Assembly: GCA_022822495.1 (NCBI GenBank)
Contig: JAJEBQ010000007.1
Location: 1-64,000 of the forward strand
Length of the DNA stretch: 64,000 nt
Source of the DNA: Paracoccaceae bacterium
GTDB lineage: Bacteria > Pseudomonadota > Alphaproteobacteria > Rhodobacterales > Rhodobacteraceae
Direction of reading: 5' to 3'
Made by a program: the position numbers and the translations under genes. Shown here piece by piece: positions 53,999-63,428 of this stretch; positions within the stretch are counted from its first letter, which is position 1, and every line of letters begins with the position of its first letter. Below the pieces are notes generated by a model. The model did no database searches. It was not told the origin of the DNA and saw nothing but the letters and a program-made list of their open reading frames with translations.

Positions 53999-54962
53999 AA
54001 ATCAAACAATAAAAACCGTTCGCCATGGCGAGTTTATCCCTTGTCGAACAGCATTTATTGATACTCATACCCCGGGATCCAATTTGAAGGAGAATTTTAC
54101 CATTATTGGCGGGGGTGTTTCTGAGAATCCGGATCAGCATGTTCACATCGTTGATACACCAGGATATAATATAGGAGCAGCTGGGCAACCCCCAAAATGC
54201 CGGAACTCGCTTCATTCACACCATACTGCTGAGGTTTTCATAGCCCTAAAAGGAAGATGGAGATTCTTTTGGGGACGCTATGGCACTGCTGGAGAAGTCA
54301 TTCTTGAAACAGGGGATATAATCAACATTCCGACAGGGATCTTTCGGGGGTTTGAAAATATCGGTCAGGAATATGGCATGCTTTTGGCTATACTTGGTGG
54401 CGATGATGCTGGTGGAGGCGTGGTATGGGCCCCACAAGTAATTGAAGAAGCCAAAGACCATGGTTTAATCCTTGCTGAAACAGGCAAACTGTATGATTCC
54501 AAAAAAGGTGAATCTCTACCCGAGGGAATTAAGCCTATGCCTAGGCTAACCGAGAAAGAATTACAGCAATTTGTTGAACCTACAACAGACTTGGTTATTT
54601 CGAATCATGTCGCTCGAAAATGGGATATGTTGGCCCTGTCTTATGGGACCCCAGCTCAAGTTATTGCTCAAGACGGTATGCTTGTCGACAAACCGGGTTT
54701 TGAAGTGAGTTTTCTATCACACAAAACGAAAGCAGAAACTTATTCGACCGCTCATAGTGAGGTCCTCTTGGTAACCGAAGGCCATTGGAAAATATGCTGG
54801 GAGGATTCCAAGCAAATTCTGGCCCCTGGAGATGTTTCCTTGCTTCCTAAAGGTGGTAAGAGATGTGTTGAATCGACGGTATCTGGTGAGGCAGGTCTTT
54901 TCAGAGTTAGAGGGACTGATGACCCGGCTGGAGCAACCTGGCAATTTCCACCCGATTCTTAA
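53976..54962 (+). CDS. Bicupin protein, possible dioxygenase or isomerase
   Basis: About 328 residues with two cupin domains. The first has a full metal motif, SLHSHHTAEVFIALKGRW, followed by GDIINIPTGIFRGFEN; the second (EVLLVTEGHWKICW ... APGDVSLLPKGGKR) lacks the paired His and is probably structural. The start is uncertain among several ATGs (53976, 53985, 53988) that overlap the acidic tail codons of the previous gene. Related bicupins include gentisate dioxygenase-like and sugar-binding proteins. Confidence 0.78.
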   Translation: MKRMMKNKNQTIKTVRHGEFIPCRTAFIDTHTPGSNLKENFTIIGGGVSENPDQHVHIVDTPGYNIGAAGQPPKCRNSLHSHHTAEVFIALKGRWRFFWGRYGTAGEVILETGDIINIPTGIFRGFENIGQEYGMLLAILGGDDAGGGVVWAPQVIEEAKDHGLILAETGKLYDSKKGESLPEGIKPMPRLTEKELQQFVEPTTDLVISNHVARKWDMLALSYGTPAQVIAQDGMLVDKPGFEVSFLSHKTKAETYSTAHSEVLLVTEGHWKICWEDSKQILAPGDVSLLPKGGKRCVESTVSGEAGLFRVRGTDDPAGATWQFPPDS

Positions 54963-54982
54963 ATTCAGTTTAATCAGAAACA

Positions 54983-56104
54983 ATGACAATACTTACCACC
55001 CATGTTGGGAGTTTGCCTCGGAGTAAGGAGGTCATGGATTTTCTCTTTGCCAGAGAAAAAGGAGAAGATCTGTCCCAGGAAGAATTTGATGAAGTCATGA
55101 AAAAAGCCGCCATTAATACGGTAAAAAAGCAGGTAAATGCTGGTATAGACATCGTTTCTGATGGCGAAACATCAAAAATTTCCTATGCGACCTATGTCAA
55201 GGACCGATACGAAGGCTTTGCTGGAGATGCACCGAGACAACCACCAGCAGATTTACTGCAATACCCATCATACCTTGAAAGACTTGCCAAGGCAGGAGGA
55301 ACACCCAAATATTCCCGCCCCTGTTGTGTTGGCAAAATAGAATCCAAAGGACAGGATGAACTTCATAAGGACATTAATAATTTAAAGTTGGGGATCAAGG
55401 CAGCTGGCGCTAGGGGAGGGTTCATGAATGCAGCCTCTCCAGGAGTAATCAGTTTGTTTCTACCTAATAATTATTACACCTCAAGGGAAGAATATCTTCA
55501 TGAACTTGGACAAGTTATGAAAGAGGAGTACAAGATCATCGTTGACAACGGATTGCTTCTTCAGCTGGATTGTCCTGATCTGGCACTGTCACGACATATG
55601 TTGTTTAACGATTTGACAGATGATGAGTTCCTGCAAGTTGCCGAACAAAATGTTGAGGTTCTGAATGAAGCGTTATCTGGTATCAATTCGGAACAGGTTA
55701 GAGTCCATATCTGCTGGGGCAATTATGAAGGCCCACATACCTGTGATATAAGCATGGACAAGATGTTCTCGACCTTTATGAAAGTCAATGCCAAATATCT
55801 GCTCTTTGAAACTTCCAATCCAAGGCATGCCCATGAGTGGGTGGTATTCAGGGACAGATTTACCGAAATACCGGACGATAAGGTACTGATTCCAGGGGTA
55901 ATTGATTCCACAACCAATTTTGTTGAACATCCACAAGTTGTAAAACAAAGGATTGAGAGATTTCTTGAGTTTGTTCCGAAAGAGAGATTAATGGCCGGTT
56001 CGGATTGTGGCTTTGGAACGTTTGCGGGATTTGGTGCCGTTGATCCTGCAATCGCGTATTCCAAATTGGCAAGTCTTGCCATGGGTGCCAAAATGGTTAC
56101 ATGA
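54983..56104 (+). CDS. Cobalamin-independent methionine synthase-like (MetE C-terminal domain) protein
   Basis: A 373-residue single-domain UROD/MetE-like TIM barrel. The zinc-binding residues appear as THVGSLPR at the N-terminus, HICWGNYEGPH near residue 237 and GSDCGFGTFAGFG near residue 340. It lacks the N-terminal half of true MetE, so it is more likely one of the stand-alone thiol or alkyl-transfer relatives, such as epoxyalkane:CoM transferase-like enzymes. A role in breaking or making a C-S or C-methyl bond of the imported substrate is a reasonable guess. Confidence 0.82.
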   Translation: MTILTTHVGSLPRSKEVMDFLFAREKGEDLSQEEFDEVMKKAAINTVKKQVNAGIDIVSDGETSKISYATYVKDRYEGFAGDAPRQPPADLLQYPSYLERLAKAGGTPKYSRPCCVGKIESKGQDELHKDINNLKLGIKAAGARGGFMNAASPGVISLFLPNNYYTSREEYLHELGQVMKEEYKIIVDNGLLLQLDCPDLALSRHMLFNDLTDDEFLQVAEQNVEVLNEALSGINSEQVRVHICWGNYEGPHTCDISMDKMFSTFMKVNAKYLLFETSNPRHAHEWVVFRDRFTEIPDDKVLIPGVIDSTTNFVEHPQVVKQRIERFLEFVPKERLMAGSDCGFGTFAGFGAVDPAIAYSKLASLAMGAKMVT

Positions 56105-56799
56105 ATTCCGAACCGTTAGTCTTGCTTCCAGGTCACATGTGTGATCACAGGGTGTTTTTCGACCAGATCGCAACAGAATTCAAAGAGCTGGAAGTCTTTG
56201 TTCCACTCATAACCGGGCTTGACAGCATCACCGAAATTGCAATAAGAACCCTTGAGGCTTGCCCAAAACATTTTGCACTTGCAGGCCATTCAATGGGCGG
56301 AATTGTGGCGATGGAAATGTATCGTCTTGCCCCTGGCAGAGTTTCTCGTTTGGCTTTGATTGCAACCAATCATCTTGCCGAAAAACCCGCCATAGCTGAA
56401 ATCAGGAGATCCAGGATTAAGGCCGTCATGAAAGGGTGTTTGAAAAAAGTAGTCAGGGATGAGATGAAACCTTCCTATCTTTATGAAAGCCCCTATAAGG
56501 ACCTGTATCTGAAGTTCATTATGGTCATGGCTATGGATTTGGGGCCGGAAGTGTTCGTGCAGCAATCCAAAGCGCTTATCAACAGGCCAGATCAAACCTC
56601 CACCATTGAGAATCTCAAAATTCCATTGGCTTTGATATATGGTGAAGAGGATAAACTTTGCCCACCAGAGTATCATTATGCAATGAAGGATCTTATTCCG
56701 CATGCTGAACTTTTTAGTATTAGAGAGTCTGGACACATGGTTATGTTAGAAGAAAAAAGGCAATTTAATCAGGCCTTGAAAGGATGGCTAACATTATAA
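56101..56799 (+). CDS. Alpha/beta hydrolase
   Basis: A 232-residue hydrolase starting in an ATGA overlap with the MetE-like gene. Nucleophile Ser in AGHSMGGIVAMEMYR (about residue 64), acid Asp in YGEEDKLCPPEYH and His in RESGHMVMLEE (about 214). Its last bases TAATG overlap the start of the broken RraA-like gene. Likely an esterase or C-C hydrolase of the operon's pathway. Confidence 0.85.
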   Translation: MNSEPLVLLPGHMCDHRVFFDQIATEFKELEVFVPLITGLDSITEIAIRTLEACPKHFALAGHSMGGIVAMEMYRLAPGRVSRLALIATNHLAEKPAIAEIRRSRIKAVMKGCLKKVVRDEMKPSYLYESPYKDLYLKFIMVMAMDLGPEVFVQQSKALINRPDQTSTIENLKIPLALIYGEEDKLCPPEYHYAMKDLIPHAELFSIRESGHMVMLEEKRQFNQALKGWLTL

Positions 56800-57500
56800 T
56801 GACACAAAAGCATTAGAATTCATTAAAGATTATGATATGCCAACAATAATCAATGCCATTGAAGTTGCTTTAGGGGCAAGGGACTTTCGAAATTATACAC
56901 AAAACCATTTGTAACCACGGAGCACAATACAAGATCAAGCGTGGGTTGAGCCTTGACCGCAACGATTCGAGCACGGGAACCCTTGAAAGCCAGCCAGGAG
57001 CAACTTAAGCAAAAAAGAACGGACTATTATCGTTATCTGAATTCTTCAAGCAAACCTTCCGTTTTGGTGATGGAGGATTTGGATTATCCTGATACTTATG
57101 GTGCGTGGTGGGGAGAGGTTAATTCTGCCATTCATAGAGGTTTTGGCTTGGAAGGTGTCATTACCAGTAGGCAGGTTAGGGACTTGGGCGAACTCGTCAA
57201 GGGATTACCCATTTATGCTGGTTCGGTTGGTATCAGCCATGCTTTTGCTCACTTGGTTGATATAGGGCACAGCCGGTCGAAATTTTTGGTCTCAAGGTGA
57301 CTGATGAAGATTTGGTTCATGCTAGCAAACATGGCACAAAGGTTATCCCCAGGCAAATTGTCGACAAGATTCCAGAAGCTATTGGCAAACTCCTCCGGGG
57401 AGAAAGTTTTGTCATCAAAGCAGCTCGTCAAAAAGGGGGTATTGGTATAACCCAGTTAAATGAAAGTTGGGAAAAGTTTGCAAATGCAATCAAAAATTAG
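56799..57500 (+). pseudogene. RraA-like (HMG/CHA aldolase family) gene broken by frame shifts and a stop
   Basis: Read with repairs, the region gives a continuous RraA-like protein of about 230 residues: MTQKALEFIKDYDMPTIINA, then after FRNYTQ-KPFVTTEHN, ALTATIRARE, SVLVMEDLDYPDTYGAWWG, GVITSRQVRDLGEL, PIYAGSVGISHAFAH and PVEIFGLKVTDEDLV. Four lesions separate the frames: one base lost in the A-run near 56806, one in the A-run near 56902, an in-frame TGA at 56947 (where Tyr is expected) and one base lost near 57280. The ATG overlaps the hydrolase stop, so it was once the last gene of the operon. Homopolymer read errors could explain some lesions, not the TGA. Confidence 0.8.
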
Positions 57501-57512
57501 TGAATTTTCGCA

Positions 57513-58757
57513 CTATTGTGATGTTTGAGGCAGGTTGGTTTTTTGCATAAAATCAAGAACTAAAGGACGTATGTTATGCAACCATGCCTTGCCGGAGAAT
57601 ATTCCATAATGCCCGGCATCAGGCTCAATGTGGCTTGCTTTTTTTTCCTCGGGCAAACCGGTTAGAAGTTGCAATGCAACTGAGCATTGACCGGGGGCAG
57701 AGATATTATCGTTCTCACCTTCCACAGTCTTGACCGCCGTACGAGTGATTTTGGCCAGATCGACTTTACGTCCCTTTACCGTAAAGCAATTCCTGGCAAT
57801 TTCACGGTTTTTGAAAATTCTCTGAACTGTTGAGAGATAGAATTCAGCTGTCATGTCCATGACGGCCAAATATTCATCATAGAAATCATTATAGCGGTCA
57901 TGGTCCGTAGCTTCGCCACGTGCAGTTCTCAGGATTTGATTCATAAAGGCTTGCGAATGGGTGTCGGCATTCATTGACATGAATGAACAGAGTTGAATTA
58001 TTCCTGGAAATACAAGCCTGCCCACACCGCTATAACCAGAACCAACATTTTGGATAAACAGATGTTCCAATTGTCCCATGGTGACGGTATTACCAAAATC
58101 AGTAACTTCTGTAGGTGCCGCATTTGGATCGACAGGACCACCGAACAAAATCAGTGATCGAGGTTGCTTGTCAGGTGCATCTTCGGCAATCAGTGCCGTT
58201 GCAGCCAAGGTCGATGGGACTGGTTGACAAACGGAAACGACATGAGTGTCTGGTCCCATGAAAAGGATAAACTCCTTGACATATTCGGTAAAGTCCTCGA
58301 CATCAAATTTTCCTTCCGAGACGGGAATATCCCGAGCATTCTTCCATTCTGTAATGTAAACTTCACAATCCGGCAGCAAACTTCTTACAGTTTTGCGTAA
58401 CAATGTAGGATAATGTCCAGACATGGGGGCAATTATCAGTACCTTGCGAGGTAACCTCGTACGGTCAATGACCCGAAAATGAAGGAGTTTCCCAAAAGGT
58501 TTATCCAGTAAAACATCATCGGTGACCAAATATTCAATATGATCAGACACTGTGCTGGTAATGTTCCAATCAGGTTTTACGGCCATGCGGCTGAAAGCGC
58601 GTTCTACCACCTTGCCCCATGAAGAAAAGGTTTTTGGTATGAAACTGCTGGAAAAACCAAAGTAGGGAAATGACCAAAACGTTTTTGCGGATGCTCCCAT
58701 CCATTCAAAAGCTAATCGGACACTTTCCGTACTATCGTAAGCATAATGGCTTCGCAT
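57513..58757 (-). CDS. phaZ: Intracellular polyhydroxyalkanoate depolymerase
   Basis: A 414-residue enzyme from the ATG giving MRSHYAYDSTE, which has GAGGGG at the right distance. The catalytic region is VVSVCQPVPSTLAATALI with a Cys in the lipase-box position, as in Cupriavidus-type intracellular depolymerases; MSGHYPTLLRKTV and the C-terminal His of EPDAGHYGIFSGKAW are also typical. It degrades stored polyhydroxybutyrate. It is divergent from phaC across an 87-bp gap. Confidence 0.92.
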   Translation of the reverse strand: MRSHYAYDSTESVRLAFEWMGASAKTFWSFPYFGFSSSFIPKTFSSWGKVVERAFSRMAVKPDWNITSTVSDHIEYLVTDDVLLDKPFGKLLHFRVIDRTRLPRKVLIIAPMSGHYPTLLRKTVRSLLPDCEVYITEWKNARDIPVSEGKFDVEDFTEYVKEFILFMGPDTHVVSVCQPVPSTLAATALIAEDAPDKQPRSLILFGGPVDPNAAPTEVTDFGNTVTMGQLEHLFIQNVGSGYSGVGRLVFPGIIQLCSFMSMNADTHSQAFMNQILRTARGEATDHDRYNDFYDEYLAVMDMTAEFYLSTVQRIFKNREIARNCFTVKGRKVDLAKITRTAVKTVEGENDNISAPGQCSVALQLLTGLPEEKKASHIEPDAGHYGIFSGKAWLHNIRPLVLDFMQKTNLPQTSQ

Positions 58758-58844
58758 GCATAACCCCTCTAACCTTGAGTCCAAAAATTAGTTACTTATT
58801 TATGTTACGTATTATTTGTAGTTGAAGAAAACGGAATTAACAAG

Positions 58845-60620
58845 ATGCCACCCACAGGTGAACAATCTGAAAAATATCAGAAAAATGTCCAACGCATTGA
58901 AGAATTAAGTAAGCGTTTAATTGAGGTGCTTTCCAACAGGAATAACCAAAATCAGAAATTCATGCAGGTTGATCAAGAATTGGTAGCAAGGGCTGGTCTT
59001 GCCTCTTTTACAGACATGATTTCAAACCCAGCAAAAGTTTTTGAAAACCAGGTATCCTATTGGAGCCAATCGCTCAATTTATGGATGGAAGCACGCTCCC
59101 CCTTTTTGGATTTCCCTAAGAGTGCCGAACCACCTCCAAAATCCGAGACGAAAGACAAGAGATTCAAAAATGAACTGTGGGATACGCCGTATTTCAAGTT
59201 CATCAAAGATCATTATTTTCTCAACACCCAGATGATTACGCGTTATTTCGAGAACATGGAGGGCTTGAGTGATTCGGACCGGAAAAGAATTGACTTTTTT
59301 ACCCAGCAAATAACTGATCTCTTAAGCCCAGCCAATTTTCTTGCGACGAATCCTGAAGCACTTGATAAAGCAATAAAAACGGAGGGCCAATCGCTTGTGA
59401 ACGGTCTCGAGAATTTGGTTGGGGATCTCGAAAAGAATAACGGTGACCTCCAGGTAACATTAAGTGATCCTGATGCATTCAAGGTGGGAGAAAATCTTGC
59501 CACAACCGAGGGTGAGGTTGTATTCAGGAACGAACTTTTTGAATTGTTACACTATCATCCAAGAACTGAAAAAGTGAAGGAAATTCCACTGATCATTGTT
59601 CCACCCTGGATAAACAAATACTACATTCTAGACCTGCGACCTGACAACAGTTTCATCAGATGGGTTGTCGAACAGGGGTATCAACTGTTTGTCGTAAGTT
59701 GGATTAACCCGGACCGCACACACCGAGATGTGGGTATGGATACATACACATTGGACGGGTGTATAACAGCTATTGATGAAGTCTGTAAATATACGGAATC
59801 CAAACAGATAAATGCCATAGGATATTGTATTGGAGGAACACTCCTTGCTTTGGCTCTGGCATACATGACGAAAACAAATACTGATAAGGTACGTACAGCC
59901 ACTTTTTTTACAGCTTTGACTGATTTTACGGATATAGGTGAGTTGGGTATTTTCCTGGGCGATGATTTCATCAAGGGAGTCGATGAAATCATTCAGGAGA
60001 CTGGGTATTTGCCCGGTAAGCAAATGTCCAATGCGTTTTCATATCTTCGGGCCAATGATCTTGTCTATGGACCTGCTATCAGAAGTTATTTGCTCGGAGA
60101 GCCTCCCAAGGCATTTGACCTTTTACATTGGAATGGAGATTCAACCAATTTACCGGGAAGGATGGCTAGGGAATATTTTCATGACATCATCCGCAGAAAT
60201 TTGTTTTCCAAAGGCGAGTATGAGTTGAAGGGTGTGAAATTATCCCTCAAGGATATTACCATACCTCTATCTGCAGTTGCTTGTGAGTCCGATCATCTTG
60301 TGGATTGGAAGGTTTCATTTGATGGTATCAAACAGATGAAAAGCCGCAGTAAAACGTTTTTTCTGGCGGAATCAGGGCATGTGGCTGGGATCGTAAATCC
60401 TCCAACCAAGATCAAATATGGTCATTATACCAACGCAAAGAATCCTTCATCACTAGAGGAGTGGAAGGAAAATGCAGAATACCATAAAGAAAGTTGGTGG
60501 CCTGCATGGGAAAAATGGTTGTCTACAAGATCAGGAAAAACTCTTGAGGTTGATTCCATCACTAAAACCACCAGGAATTTAGGGCCTGCTCCTGGCGAGT
60601 ATATTCACTATACGATTTAA
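58845..60620 (+). CDS. phaC: Class I polyhydroxyalkanoate synthase
   Basis: A 591-residue polymerase that adds 3-hydroxybutyryl-CoA units to the PHB chain on granules. The synthase box is IGYCIGGTLLALALAYM (active Cys about 328), the Asp lies in VACESDHLVDW and the His in ESGHVAGIVNPP (about 511). The N-terminal alpha region before residue 110 is variable. phaR follows 31 bp downstream. Confidence 0.96.
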   Translation: MPPTGEQSEKYQKNVQRIEELSKRLIEVLSNRNNQNQKFMQVDQELVARAGLASFTDMISNPAKVFENQVSYWSQSLNLWMEARSPFLDFPKSAEPPPKSETKDKRFKNELWDTPYFKFIKDHYFLNTQMITRYFENMEGLSDSDRKRIDFFTQQITDLLSPANFLATNPEALDKAIKTEGQSLVNGLENLVGDLEKNNGDLQVTLSDPDAFKVGENLATTEGEVVFRNELFELLHYHPRTEKVKEIPLIIVPPWINKYYILDLRPDNSFIRWVVEQGYQLFVVSWINPDRTHRDVGMDTYTLDGCITAIDEVCKYTESKQINAIGYCIGGTLLALALAYMTKTNTDKVRTATFFTALTDFTDIGELGIFLGDDFIKGVDEIIQETGYLPGKQMSNAFSYLRANDLVYGPAIRSYLLGEPPKAFDLLHWNGDSTNLPGRMAREYFHDIIRRNLFSKGEYELKGVKLSLKDITIPLSAVACESDHLVDWKVSFDGIKQMKSRSKTFFLAESGHVAGIVNPPTKIKYGHYTNAKNPSSLEEWKENAEYHKESWWPAWEKWLSTRSGKTLEVDSITKTTRNLGPAPGEYIHYTI

Positions 60621-60651
60621 TCTATTTTCCGCGAAACCAATAAGGTTAGTT

Positions 60652-61197
60652 ATGACTGAAGGCACGGAACCACTGTTGATAAAGAGGTATGCCAGTCGCA
60701 GGCTCTACAATACAGAAAACAGCGAATATACAACTCTTGAAGAAGTATCTGAAATAATCAAAACCGGCCGTGATATAAAAATCCTGGATAAGGTAACGGG
60801 TGAAGATCTAACGAGAGAGTACATGGTTAGAATCATAGTTGAAAACGAATCCAGAGAACTGCCGGTATTACCATTGGAAACGCTCCAAAGCATGGTTCGT
60901 TCCTATAACGAACAGACGTTGGCTCTCATACCAAAGTTTCTTGAAGCTTCCTACGATATGCTTAGCAAGAGTCAGAATCAAATAATGGAAAATTTCCAAA
61001 ATGCGTCTGATCCCATCAAGAGTCTGAAGGAATTTCAAGCCACCCAACAGGAGCTTTTGGCCACTATGTTTCCCTTTATGGTACTTCCCAGAAACGAGGA
61101 AAAGGAAGTTGATCAATCAACTAATGAGAACAATGAAGAGCTTGTTGAATTAAAAAAGCAAATGAGTGAGTTGCAAGAAAAACTGAGCAAACTCTGA
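60652..61197 (+). CDS. phaR: Polyhydroxyalkanoate synthesis repressor
   Basis: A 181-residue DNA- and PHB-binding regulator. The N-terminal PHB accumulation domain reads IKRYASRRLYNTENSEYTTL and LDKVTGEDLTREYMVRIIVE, nearly canonical; the C-terminal part is helical and ends in a coiled coil (LVELKKQMSELQEKLSKL). PhaR represses phasin genes until PHB granules bind it. Confidence 0.95.
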   Translation: MTEGTEPLLIKRYASRRLYNTENSEYTTLEEVSEIIKTGRDIKILDKVTGEDLTREYMVRIIVENESRELPVLPLETLQSMVRSYNEQTLALIPKFLEASYDMLSKSQNQIMENFQNASDPIKSLKEFQATQQELLATMFPFMVLPRNEEKEVDQSTNENNEELVELKKQMSELQEKLSKL

Positions 61198-61237
61198 TTA
61201 TGAATTCACACCCAAGTCGATTAGACCAGGTCGAAAT

Positions 61238-61921
61238 TCATGAAAAATCACTCTTACCGAGAACACCTTTAATATGATTGGCAATCATTTCGCTATTAAC
61301 CTTCTGTCCAAGCCCCTGTTTCGCTGCGTTCAACAGATTCTCTGGCACAACATTCTTGCCTCGAAATTCTATCAATCCCTTTACATATTCGTGTGGAAAT
61401 TCCGGATGAGGCTGCAAACTAAATGCTTTAGGGCCATAGCTTAAAAAGGCGTATCTACAAAAATCATTTTGCCCCAAGACTTTCGCACCTGGGGGAAGAA
61501 CAACAATCTGGTCCTGATGCCATGAGTTCAGATGGATCTGTTCTCCCTGGTAAATATATCTTGTCCTTCCAACACACCAGCCACCCTCAAATTTTGTTAC
61601 CTTGCCACCTAATGCCTGGGCCATGGCCTGGTGGCCGAAACACACTCCAATCAAAGGTTTGCTCGCCGCAAAACAAGATCGGATAAAGTCTTCCAGGATG
61701 GGAATCCATTCGAGATTATCGTATACTCCATACTTCGAACCAGAAATTAGCCAACCATCACATTGATTAATGGATTCTGGAAAACTGGATTCGAATATAT
61801 CCCATCCTTGAATGTCAAAAAGATCTGAACCCAGCAATTGTTCAAATGAGGAGGAATAATCACCAAACTTACTGTACAAATCAGGACTGACGGGACCTGC
61901 TTTCAATATTCCTAACTTCAA
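61238..61921 (-). CDS. Class I glutamine amidotransferase-like protein
   Basis: A 227-residue stand-alone GATase1 domain. The nucleophile elbow is IGVCFGHQAMAQALGG (Cys about 93) and the His/Glu pair is in LQPHPEFPHEYV (about 171). Such proteins include gamma-glutamyl hydrolases and GMP synthase-like amidotransferases. It might act on a gamma-glutamyl compound, which would fit the glutamylating ligase at 23.8 kb, but the distance makes this only a suggestion. It converges with phaR. Confidence 0.85.
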   Translation of the reverse strand: MKLGILKAGPVSPDLYSKFGDYSSSFEQLLGSDLFDIQGWDIFESSFPESINQCDGWLISGSKYGVYDNLEWIPILEDFIRSCFAASKPLIGVCFGHQAMAQALGGKVTKFEGGWCVGRTRYIYQGEQIHLNSWHQDQIVVLPPGAKVLGQNDFCRYAFLSYGPKAFSLQPHPEFPHEYVKGLIEFRGKNVVPENLLNAAKQGLGQKVNSEMIANHIKGVLGKSDFS

Positions 61922-62657
61922 GTAAATTTCCTCTCAAAGTAATGGTATCAAGTAATCATTTTTTCCAGATGAGCTTTAAGTATCAATCGGTATAATCAAA
62001 ATCAATTCTCAAGACTTCTCGTTTCTATAAAATGGCATTTTAAGGGTATGTGTCATTTCAAGTTCTTCTATTACAAAGGGTAAGGTAACTTGTGAACCAA
62101 TTCACCTGTCAGATTTTTGATTAAGAGCATCCCTATCAATTCATTTCCTTATATTTTTGTAACCACTCAGGTAGCCACTAATATACCTTAAAACTTTTTT
62201 GTCTAGATACTTGGTTGACAAGGGTGTAAATCTGTTATTGCGACAAAATAAGAAACTCTTGTTAGCGATAGATTGGCTTGTATAAGATTCTCCTTCATTT
62301 AACTTACTATTTAAGGTTATTTTATTTTGCCTTCTTAGCCATTAGGAATTCCAGCTCATTTCGTATGACTCACTATAAACGCAAAAGGGCAGGAGTTTTG
62401 GGCCCTAATTTGAAAAAAATGACTACAAAATCTTGTCACATCTGTATTTACCATCATGAACGATTAGGTGCCCGAAACTAAATGGAGAGGCGATAGGCAA
62501 GCTTTAGGAGTAAATCTACAATTTCAACACTCTTGGAGCTAAGCACCGATCCTAGAAAAACATATGAAGTTATAGCTGGTAGAAATTTTTCTTGTCCATG
62601 AGCCTCAATCCATTATATATTAATATTATGAGTTGATTTTAGTTAGAGAGTCAAGTT
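61922..62657. other. Gene-poor AT-rich region of 736 bp
   Basis: No credible protein gene, tRNA or repeat was seen. One 67-codon forward frame (62278-62481) lacks a ribosome site and any recognisable similarity. Just before the toxin-antitoxin genes, ATATTAATAT (62617-62626) is a perfect 10-base palindrome that could be the autoregulatory operator of that pair. Confidence 0.5.
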
Positions 62658-62969
62658 ATGCATCAGGCTATTGCCAACAAAAAGGCAGAGATCGCTGAAA
62701 TCTGCAGGAAATACGATGTAGTTCGACTTGAAGTGTTTGGGTCGGCGGCCAGGGGAACGGATTTTGATCCGAAGAAAAGTGATGCCGATTTTTTGGTGGA
62801 GTACCAACCTCCACTATTGCCCGGATTGGCTAATCGTAGGTTGAAATTGCGAGAGGACCTACAAGCAGCGCTGGGAAGGCGAGTTGATCTGACCAGAAAA
62901 GGGACGATCAGCAATCATTATTTGAAGCTTTCGATTGAAGAAGATATTGAAGTAGTCTATGAAGCGTGA
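62658..62969 (+). CDS. mntA: MntA-type nucleotidyltransferase antitoxin
   Basis: A 103-residue minimal nucleotidyltransferase with the motif EVFGSAARGTDFDPKKSDAD (GS...DxD) that coordinates nucleotide and metal. MntA proteins neutralise the HepT RNase by adding AMP groups to a tyrosine of the toxin. The gene overlaps hepT by 11 bp, the standard arrangement. Ribosome site AGAGAG lies upstream of the ATG. It sits beside an ISAs1 remnant in a gene-poor zone, typical of horizontally acquired addiction or defence modules. Confidence 0.9.
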   Translation: MHQAIANKKAEIAEICRKYDVVRLEVFGSAARGTDFDPKKSDADFLVEYQPPLLPGLANRRLKLREDLQAALGRRVDLTRKGTISNHYLKLSIEEDIEVVYEA

Positions 62970-63303
62970 TCCTAGGGTATTGCTTGATGATGTAATTGAG
63001 GCAAGTGAAGAAATAGTAGAATATACTTCAGACATGGATATGCAGGCATATCTTGAAAGCACGATTATAAGAAGAGCAGTTGAGCGTTGTTTTACAATTA
63101 TAGGTGAGGCCCTGAATCAACTTGACCAACAGGAACCTGATTTAGCTGCAAGGATAATAAATCTTAGGAATGTTGTGGATTTCCGTAATGTGTTGACACA
63201 TGGTTATCATAAAGTAGACAATGAAGATGTTTGGGACATAATCACTGATCATCTACCGATTCTGTATAGAACAGTTTGTGATCTCCGAAAGGAATTCGTG
63301 TAA
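62959..63303 (+). CDS. hepT: HepT-like ribonuclease toxin
   Basis: A 114-residue all-helical HEPN-domain protein. The catalytic R-x4-H motif with the following AMPylated Tyr is present as FRNVLTHGYH (about residues 75-84). A conserved IIGEALNQL helix precedes it. It pairs with MntA just upstream and should cleave RNA when released from it. Confidence 0.9.
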   Translation: MKRDPRVLLDDVIEASEEIVEYTSDMDMQAYLESTIIRRAVERCFTIIGEALNQLDQQEPDLAARIINLRNVVDFRNVLTHGYHKVDNEDVWDIITDHLPILYRTVCDLRKEFV

Positions 63304-63428
63304 CACAAATTCATCTCAGCTAAACCGCCTCACAGATTCTGTAACAGTTTTTCAATTTCTTGCTTATATCATCAATGGCACAGGTGTCGGGGTATATCGC
63401 CTAGTAGTGGCCCCAAAAGTGGTTAACA
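63304..63428. other. Spacer between hepT and the ISAs1 copy
   Basis: About 125 bases without a gene. GTGGCCCCAAAAGTGGTTAA at 63408-63427 directly abuts the ISAs1 end and looks like the terminus of another, unidentified insertion sequence, but this is only an impression. Confidence 0.3.

Noticed and set aside
62278-62481. 67-codon forward frame in the gene-poor region
   Set aside because: AT-rich, no ribosome site, no recognisable motif; treated as non-coding.
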